Positions 57,525-64,000 of a stretch of 64,000 nt of DNA are shown here, one piece after another. The translations under genes and the position numbers were made by a program. Under the pieces are notes generated by a model, which was given only the letters and a program-made list of their open reading frames with translations, did no database searches and was not told the DNA's origin. Source of the DNA: Zea mays. Lineage: Eukaryota > Streptophyta > Magnoliopsida > Poales > Poaceae. The stretch lies in the NCBI RefSeq assembly GCF_902167145.1, contig NC_050096.1, positions 293,706,200-293,770,199 on the forward strand. The letters run 5' to 3'. Every line of letters begins with the position of its first letter. Within the stretch, counting starts at the first letter, position 1.

Positions 57525-57881
57525 GAGCAACTCCAATACAAGCCCTAAACTCATAAACAAATTGAAATATAGGGCCCCAACCAGAAAAAATAGGTCCAAC
57601 AGGAGCCCTATTTTAATAGAATTCATCAAAAAAATTAAGGCCCATTCTCAGGAACAGTATATTTGAGACCCGTACAGGAGCGGCCCAATATTGTTTCCCA
57701 CGGATATTTCACGGCGCTGTTTCTCCCCTCCGCGGCCGCCACCATCCAAGACCACGATCCAGCATCTTGCAAACGCCATCCACCACATATCCCTTCTTTG
57801 GTTCCTAGTACGTTGCTCGGATCATCTCCACACTTTTTCTACACCATTCTGTTGTCCTTCTCCCTTTCCTAAATCGTTTTG

Positions 57882-59473
57882 ATGGCAGGATCGATGGATG
57901 CTCGGCCTCGTTCCCCCGTGTCACGGTCGTCGACGAAGAATCGACGTTTGTCTTTGAATAAGGTTCTTGATACAATCGGAGGTGGTTCTCAGCCCGCCCA
58001 TGCCACATCTCGCCAAGTTCCAGCACCAGCTTCTCGCCGTCGTCCCTCAATCACTGATGCTGATCATCAGTCAGCGTCACAACCGACACACCTGCCTCCA
58101 TTGCCAAACATGGATGCGTACAAGTAGGTTTCTCTGTTATTTCTTTACTTGTTTTCCTTATGCCAGATTTAGGTTTCGTGCATGTACAAAGTTAGTTTGT
58201 TTTTTCTTGTTCTCTTGCTTGATTAGGAAGACAAGAATATGTGTAACTATAAGAAGCATCTAATCTTCTGTCACTTTTGGGTAGTTTGTTTATTTTAGTT
58301 TATGTTGATGTTTGTTTACAGTAGTGCACTGCCGTCATCATTTGTTTAGAATATAGAACCACACGACAAGGGAAGTATATATTATAATGTTTATAGCCAA
58401 TAATTATCTCAATGTACTTTCATGTTATCAAACGAAAAGAAACTAGATGTGTACTGAATTGTCCAAGCAATGTCTTGTTCACTTCAAAAGTGTCCTATTT
58501 TTTGTAGCTCCATGTCATCTCGGTATTTCACTAACCTACTGAATCAGGACCATGACAATGTTTTTATCATTGAGGAAAACCTGGAAAATGAAAATGAAGT
58601 TATGGAGTCCCCACCAGTGAATGACTTGGTTTCACAGTCAAAACCAAAGGGCTGTTCCAAGAATTTCAATGAAGGAGAAGATATATTGCTGATTTCGGTA
58701 TATCTTAATATAAGTAAAGATGCTATTGTTGGAAGGGATCAAAAGGATGGTAGATTTTGGGAAAGAGTTGAAAAGTACTTTCATGACAATAAGACATTTG
58801 AATCAGATCGCAATTGGTCGTCATTGAAGCATCGATGGAGTAGTACTATTCATAAAGAAGTGAGTCTGTTTCAAGGTTTTGTAGATGCAATAGAAAGGAA
58901 GAATGAAAGTGGCAAGACAATGAGTGATAAGGTACCCTACTTACCTCTAATTATTATTCTTTCAAAGACTTTGTTAATATATTTTTCCATGAGATGTCCT
59001 CGTTTTTGTGTATGTAGGTAGCAGAAGCTAGTACAATGTTCCAAAAAAATTAAAGGAAAGGCATTTACACTATTCCATGCATGGAATATTCTTAAAATTG
59101 AGCCTAAGTGGGCATAAGAGAAGATTTCAAAGGAAGACAATGCCAATGGGGAAGAGCGTCCAAATTCAGAAAGACCTTTAGGAAGGAAAGCTAAAAAGGA
59201 AAAGCTAAAGGAAAAAAACGCAGTGAGGAAGAACCTGATCCTTTCATTGAGGAAATTAAAAAATGAGACAGTCAAGAGAACAGATTGAGATAAAACGAAA
59301 GCAACTTGATGGAAGGTTTCTCAAGATTGATGAAAAAAACTGAACTTGGAGCAGGACCAGCACGACAAGGTGATAATGACAACAAACACAAGTTTACTGG
59401 ATGACCAAGCAAAGGAGTACTTTAGGTTGCTTAAAGAAGAGATGTTATCTCGTCGTTTTGGGAGTCAGCACTA
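57882..59473 (+). pseudogene. Myb/SANT-like ORF1 of the PIF/Harbinger element, decayed
   Basis: ORF1 proteins bind the element ends and assist the transposase. Probable exon 1 runs from ATG 57882 to about 58116 (Ser/Arg/Pro-rich N-terminus, possible donor GTAGGT). Exon 2, about 58508-58931, holds the trihelix/SANT-like domain: NFNEGEDILLISVYLNIS, GRFWERVEKYFHDNK, NWSSLKHRWSSTIHKEVSLFQG, with donor GTACCC. Exon 3, from about 59019 after TATGTAG, gives KAFTLFHAWNILKIEPKW then an in-frame TAA near 59116 and several frame changes, ending with EYFRLLKEEML. Conserved order but broken in the third part. Splice sites are inferred. Confidence 0.6.
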
Positions 59474-59509
59474 GGTGCTTAGTTTTGGGAGTCAGCACTA
59501 GGTGCTTAG
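59456..59509 (+). repeat. Perfect 27-bp tandem duplication
   Basis: TTTTGGGAGTCAGCACTAGG plus GTGCTTAG-type end, repeated exactly twice (59456-59482, 59483-59509) at the stop codon of ORF1. Recent slippage duplication. Confidence 0.9.
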
Positions 59510-59854
59510 TTTGTTAGAATAAATACTTTGTTTTCCATTGATTATTACTTTGTGTATTTGAATTTTCAGAGATGCAAGAATAAGTTTCTGGTGGGACATT
59601 TGTTCACTGTCAGATAATAGATGCACGTTGTCTCCTGTATTTTGGCCACAGTTTCAGTCTGCTGTTTTTTGCCACAGTCTTTGAAGGGAACATCTATGTA
59701 AGTCAAACAAATGAAAACAATCTTAGACATAAGAAGCTCACTTCAAAAGACACAAATTTCTTTATTAAATCATTCATCCATCACGGATTATTCAGAAAAC
59801 AAAATTAAAGAAGATCGACAAACAAGCTAACTCATAAACAAAGATGGTTCTATT

Positions 59855-60930
59855 CTACTTCTGCCTAGTTCGTTGACCTTGACGCTCCCATAAATGTTCA
59901 ACTAGGTCTTGTTGTAGTTGATTGTGAATGTGAGGATCTCGGATTTCTTTATGCTTGTCTACAAATGATAAAAAATTCGAAGTCCCTTCACGAGAAACCC
60001 ATACCCTTGTTTCAACATCACTGTTATCATAAAGTGGCTCCACACGACCTTTATCTCGATCATCTTCAATTATCATATTGTGCATTATTATGCAAGCATT
60101 CATAATGTCTGTCAGTGTTGCTTTATCCCAGAACCTAGCTGGACCTCGAACAATGGCAAAACATTGATATCATTAAAAGACCCTGGTAGACCAAAGAAGG
60201 CATGCCATATCCATAAATCGGTAGACGCCACTGCCTCTAGTACAATTGTTGGTTCTTTGACATGACCACAGTACATGCCTTGATAAGCTATAGGACAATT
60301 TTTCCACTTCCAATGCATACAATCAACACTACCAAACATTCCAGGAAAGCCAAGATGTTCAGCAATAGTAAGTAATCTACTTGTATCATTTTCATTTGGA
60401 GCTCTCAGATACTCTGGTCCAAAAACCTCACACACTGCCATGACAAATTTCCGTAGGCTCTCGATAGCAGTGCTTTCTCCAATCCGTAAATACTCATCAA
60501 CGTAATCTGCTGGAACACCATAAGCAAGTTGTCTAAAAGCTGCAGTCACCTTTAGAAGATAGGAAAACCCAAGAGCACCGACAACATTTCTTTTCTGATG
60601 GAAGTAGTTATCATGTTGTTTAACACCTTGAGCAATCCGCATGAAAAGAGGACGACTCATCCGAAACCGTCGTCGGAAATACTTCTCAGGATATGTTGGA
60701 CGCTCAGCAAAGTAGTCATTAAATAATTTTAAATCATGTTCTCCTCTACTGCGATCATATACCTCGTGTCCAAATATTGAACCTCGACGTCTTTTACGTT
60801 GACCTTCATTCTTTCTCTTCCGGTATTCACCCATCATAAGAACCGATACATAATAATCAAGATCAATCTCAGCAACTTCTTTACGCCTCATGGATCTCCT
60901 ACTTTTAGACCTCATCTTGCACTGCATCAA
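59855..60930 (-). pseudogene. PIF/Harbinger transposase with internal deletion
   Basis: ATG at 60930. Basic N-terminus, then a helix-turn-helix region (YPEKYFRRRFRMSRPLF, about residues 80-105), VVGALGFSYLLKVTAAFRQLAYG, the first catalytic Asp in GSVDCMHWKWKNCP (about residue 205) and the second in ASTDLWIWHAFFGLPGSFNDINV (about residues 235-258). Near 60162 the frame jumps directly to FAIVRGPARFWDK, which is read in another frame and continues as NACIIMHNMIIEDD to TGA near 59855. The segment between, roughly 80-90 residues by my recollection of the family and including the third catalytic residue Glu, is missing. Catalytically dead; no other stop in the first 258 residues. Confidence 0.85.
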
Positions 60931-61491
60931 ATTAGCAGGACATCATATATCAATCAGCTACATGATTATTATCTTAGAACTAGCACAGAACTATGTGGAT
61001 GTATATCAGAAGGAAGGCCACAGGTTGCAAAATCTATTCTCACTGACTGTATTCGGTAGGTCTAGGGATGTACCACGTCAACATGATCCTGTTGCTATTT
61101 GGTTGGCGATAAATCAAACCAAACAATCTGCTCACCGATCTTGCATTTGTTTACACGATCCAAGAGTGAACTTACCTTGAAAAACTTGTTGCGCACGAAA
61201 GACAGCACCTCGCCGACGCCCGATGGATCAACAGTCTGCTCCTAGCAGCAGCTCGTCCCTGACGCTCGGCGACTCAACAGCTTTCTCTTCGCGTCGACAC
61301 AAAAAAATTATAGACTACAATGATAGGTACAGAATGGGAACAGAGGCGATGGGACGAAGGTAGTTGCAAAGTACGTCATTTTAGGGTCCATTGATTGGAA
61401 TCAGTGTTTGTATTTGGGCCCTAAACAAATAGAATAGATATGTAAATCAAATTATAGTGCCTAATTATAGAGCTCATGGTTGGAGTTGCTC

Positions 61492-62217
61492 CGACAACGT
61501 CAATTTGAGGTGACGTGTTTTGATTGCACGGTTTCTTAATTTGGTTAACTAAATGTTTTCTTAAAATAGTAGGGTTATCTAAATTTAATCATATTTTATT
61601 TTGGGTTTCTCAAAGATAATACAACAACTCTCTATAGGGCACATAAGATATGGTAGAATGAAGAGATACAAGATACAATATTTATGCACATGACTCTCTA
61701 AAAAATTTAAAGAGTGAACTTTAGAATGTGTCCTGCATATTGTGTATATGGATGTATAAAACACTGTTTTGAATATAAATAACACTATTTGCATATTAGA
61801 GTTTAAAATAAAGTATGAGATAGATGATAAGATAGGAGAGCCACTGGAGATAGCAATAACTCTTGGAGAGGCTTTGAGGCTCTGAGCTTCGCCCAATCCA
61901 ACAACACATAATAGCTAAAATTTAACAACATACCACTTCTATCCTAAATTATAAGTCATCTCTACTCCTATAAAACACGAGTTGGTCTAATTTTCACAGT
62001 CATCCCTTTTACAAAAAAAGTTAGTATATACTTCTTTGTAATTTAAACCATGATTTTATTTGGGGCATTACCTCCTAGATGGATCGTAAGAAAGCACCTA
62101 AGCCCAACACGAAATGAAGCCGCACGCAACGCTCATAGATAATATCAACTTGCTAGGTGAAGGAGTACGAGCGATCAAGCTAGCTATAAAGAAGGGGTAG
62201 ATATACTTTTAAACATC
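61492..62217. other. AT-rich intergenic DNA
   Basis: No gene supported. Near 61931-61960 the words ATCCTAAATTATAAGTCAT resemble a Stowaway terminus and might pair with the arm at 62631-62660; if so, an old Stowaway element encloses the U2-like sequence. Confidence 0.4.
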
Positions 62218-62430
62218 TTATCTTTCTTGATCTTTTGGCTAAGATAAAGTTTAGTATATGTTGTTCAATGTCTGGTATCTGGGCCATATGTCCACTTTAA
62301 GTTTAATTTTTTTTATAGGAAGGGTTCACTTTAATTTTAAATTTATCTTTTGTGTGGGGAGGATCTATCACACTAGTTTAGCACAGGACCCTCTTGTGTT
62401 GTACAGTCATTGCGCCACTATACCATCAAA
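62218..62430 (+). pseudogene. U2: U2 spliceosomal snRNA-like sequence, diverged
   Basis: Starts TTATCTTTCTTGATCTTTTGG then CTAAGATAAAGTTTAGTATATG, clearly related to the U2 5' end (...TCTCGGCCTTTTGGCTAAGATCAAGTGTAGTATCTG). It goes on with GTATCTGGGCCATATGTCCAC (stem IIb-like), an Sm-like TTAATTTTTTTT run, GGAAGGGTTCAC, and a 3' half with CAGGACCCTC and TTGCGCCACTATACC. The branch-site pairing segment GTAGTA reads TTAGTA, and a short duplicated TTCACTTTAA block interrupts stem III. A TATAAAG lies about 33 bp upstream. It is most likely a decayed gene; function is unlikely. Confidence 0.75.
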
Positions 62431-62454
62431 TATGATTGGTGTGACATCACAACA

Positions 62455-62660
62455 CATAAGCATTGTACTAGTTTCAACTTTGTCAACGAGTCAAAGTATC
62501 TCATGGTTGACCAAAATTATATAATAAAATAATAAAATTATGACATTAATTACATTTTTACAGTATACATATTTAATAATATAGATCTTTGTTATTCTAT
62601 CTATCACTTTGATCACGAAGAAATATAGAATAACTTATAATTTAGAATAGGGAGAGTATA
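62455..62660. mobile_element. Stowaway-like MITE arm
   Basis: AT-rich, with TTGTCAACGAGTCAAAGTAT and an end reading AACTTATAATTTAGAATAGG then GAGAGTA, the reverse complement of the common grass Stowaway terminus CTCCCT...AAATTATAAGTT with a TA target. The left end may be at about 61931. Confidence 0.5.
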
Positions 62661-63237
62661 ATGTTTTTCTAGAAAAAGTCAAAGGAACCGCCATTTTTAT
62701 GGCTCTTAGTTTTTGTCATCTTTATGAAAATCACTTAATCATGTATCAGTGGCAGCTGAGTCACCGACATTTTGGTTTGATGGTTATATTAAGGTTTTTA
62801 TATAACTAGAACTTAAGTGCACCTTACTATTTTTTTAATTCATTATTTTTACTTGTGTTTAGATATAATATATATTAAATGAATAACAAAAGTTATAAAC
62901 CAACAAACTAAAACGTCTTACACTTTAACACTAAAAGTATGTAGTAATCTATATTTTAAAGTATATTATAATTTAGAATATAAAGAGTAGTTAATTGATT
63001 TATGTTTTACCGAAGAAGGGAAAGCTAGATATCACTGTGTGGCGAATAAGCTCAGAAAATCAATTTGCGAGGGCTCATCATATTATCTGTTTGTTTCAGC
63101 TTATAGATTATTTAATCTAGATTGTATAATGTTTGTGCGCTTTGACGAACACAATTACATTTTATATCCATAAAAATAAATTTAATATTAAAATAAGCAT
63201 ATGATCCATAAATTAGATTTCGAATTATTTATTTTAG
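62661..63237. other. AT-rich intergenic DNA
   Basis: No ORF of note. The block near 63085-63130 (TCTGTTTGTTTCAGC, TTATAGATTATTTAATCTAGATTG) resembles a MITE fragment, unclassified. Confidence 0.4.
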
Positions 63238-63900
63238 CTAAAAAAAGATATGAGTTGAAAGGGGGCCGTTGACTTCGATTTGGGCGCTAATCACTACGAC
63301 GTGTAACGGCGGCGGTGCTCTCTGCTGACGACCTGGCGCAGAGGCGAGAGTTCCCTGCTGACGAGCCGGACGGTCCCATAAAGGAGGTTGCGGGTTTATT
63401 CCCGATTTGTGCAGAAGTTGTGGTTGTATAGGATATGTGTCTATCGGCATCCCGTAAAGGGGTTGGGATTGGTCATGCCAATCTGCAGACGATGAATCAC
63501 GTGTGTTTTTTCCCAGTTTCAACTTCGTGCGATGGAAAATTTGCGATAACAAATGTATCGAATGCACGTGCTAGCCTCCTATAATCATTTTGCATATCCT
63601 CTATGATTTGTTGCATTTGTTCTCGTTGCTTATGTAAGCTCTAAGAGATTGGATTTTATTTGTCTCGCTTATGCTGGGGTAGCTGTAACAGGTCGGAGTG
63701 AAGCCAGATTAGTCGCCCGCTGTCGGACGACCTTATGATTTCTGTCCACCTTGAAGTTGGCCAGGAATTTCGTCTTTGCTTACTCAATCAGTTGCTCTTA
63801 TGTTCTTCGAACTCCTGTTGATCTTCAGCCGACAGAGTTTTCATAGTCGACTCGATGATATTGCTAGGAGAGATGTCAGAACTATCTTTTGAACCGCCTA
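63238..63900 (-). pseudogene. Unrecognised, probably retroelement-derived coding remnant
   Basis: A 109-codon open frame (63567-63238) is Pro/Gln-rich (YGMPIDTYPIQPQL, WDRPARQQG). The same strand upstream reads REQMQQIIEDMQNDYRRLARAFDTFV and, further up, SNIIESTMKTLSAEDQQEFEEH with stops between. The coiled-coil-like and PQ-rich character recalls N-terminal gag regions of plant Gypsy elements, but I cannot name a family. Confidence 0.3.
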
Positions 63901-64000
63901 GTGGCGTATCCAGGATCCATGGCAAAGGAGTGCTAGAAGCTAACTATCTTCTTTTTTCCTCATATTCTTACTCTTTTTCTCTTCACCTTCTTATTTCTTC

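Larger units (their letters stand above)
57525..61491. mobile_element. PIF/Harbinger DNA transposon, internally deleted
   Basis: Contains the two genes typical of the superfamily in convergent orientation: a Myb/SANT-like ORF1 (57882-59473, plus) and a DDE transposase (60930-59855, minus). Candidate ends are GAGCAACTCCAA at 57525 and its reverse complement at 61480-61491, each followed inward by a GGGCCC-containing block. A 3-bp TWA duplication is not visible at these limits, so the boundaries are tentative. Confidence 0.6.

Overview
This window looks like intergenic DNA from a large grass genome, most probably maize (Zea) or a close relative. It is dominated by nested LTR retrotransposons of a GC-rich Ty3/Gypsy Tat-lineage family whose LTRs begin TGTCGGGGACCATAATTAG, a sequence I recognise as common in maize. 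The remaining low-copy DNA holds typical grass DNA transposons (Tourist, Stowaway, CACTA, PIF/Harbinger) and two spliceosomal snRNA-like sequences. I see no intact host protein-coding gene.

Layout. Element A (plus strand) runs from before base 1 to 12570. An AT-rich segment with old diverged repeats follows (12571-16790). Element D (plus strand, same family as A) occupies 16791-55743 between AGTCT target duplications. Its 5' LTR was split after 165 bp by element C (minus strand, sister subfamily, 16956-42023, TSD GCAGC). The 3' LTR of C was in turn split by element E (17564-29152, TSD CCAGA), a non-coding LARD-type element with 4.3-kb LTRs and only 2.9 kb of internal DNA. All three duplications are exact, so the nest D[C[E]] resolves to the base. 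LTR differences counted by eye (about 4% A, about 3% D, about 0.6% C, about 0.5% E) give the same order as the nesting.

Tat elements. A, C and D share one architecture: LTR with a 57-59-bp tandem repeat and a TATA box, PBS with an unusual TGGCGCGCC start, gag, aspartic protease, a UAG codon in the same frame, reverse transcriptase, a degenerate RNase H, a second archaeal-type RNase H, integrase, a 3.6-4.2-kb non-coding 3' spacer, PPT and LTR. All are defective. C keeps a single reading frame of about 2,166 codons broken only by six stops. A and D carry more stops plus indels. The 3' spacer holds an antisense ORF with a TATA-like box just upstream, recognisable in all three copies.

Right flank (55749-64000). 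In order it contains one terminus of a CACTA element, a U6 snRNA gene-like sequence on the minus strand (with T-run terminator and TATA), a remnant of a NAM-associated/PIF ORF1-type gene split by a Tourist MITE, a PIF/Harbinger element with convergent Myb-like ORF1 and transposase genes (the transposase lost its catalytic Glu region by internal deletion), a diverged U2 snRNA-like sequence, a Stowaway-like arm, and AT-rich DNA ending in a probable retroelement-derived minus-strand fragment.

Limits: family names are from recognition, not database search. Divergences are eye counts. Exon limits in decayed genes are approximate.
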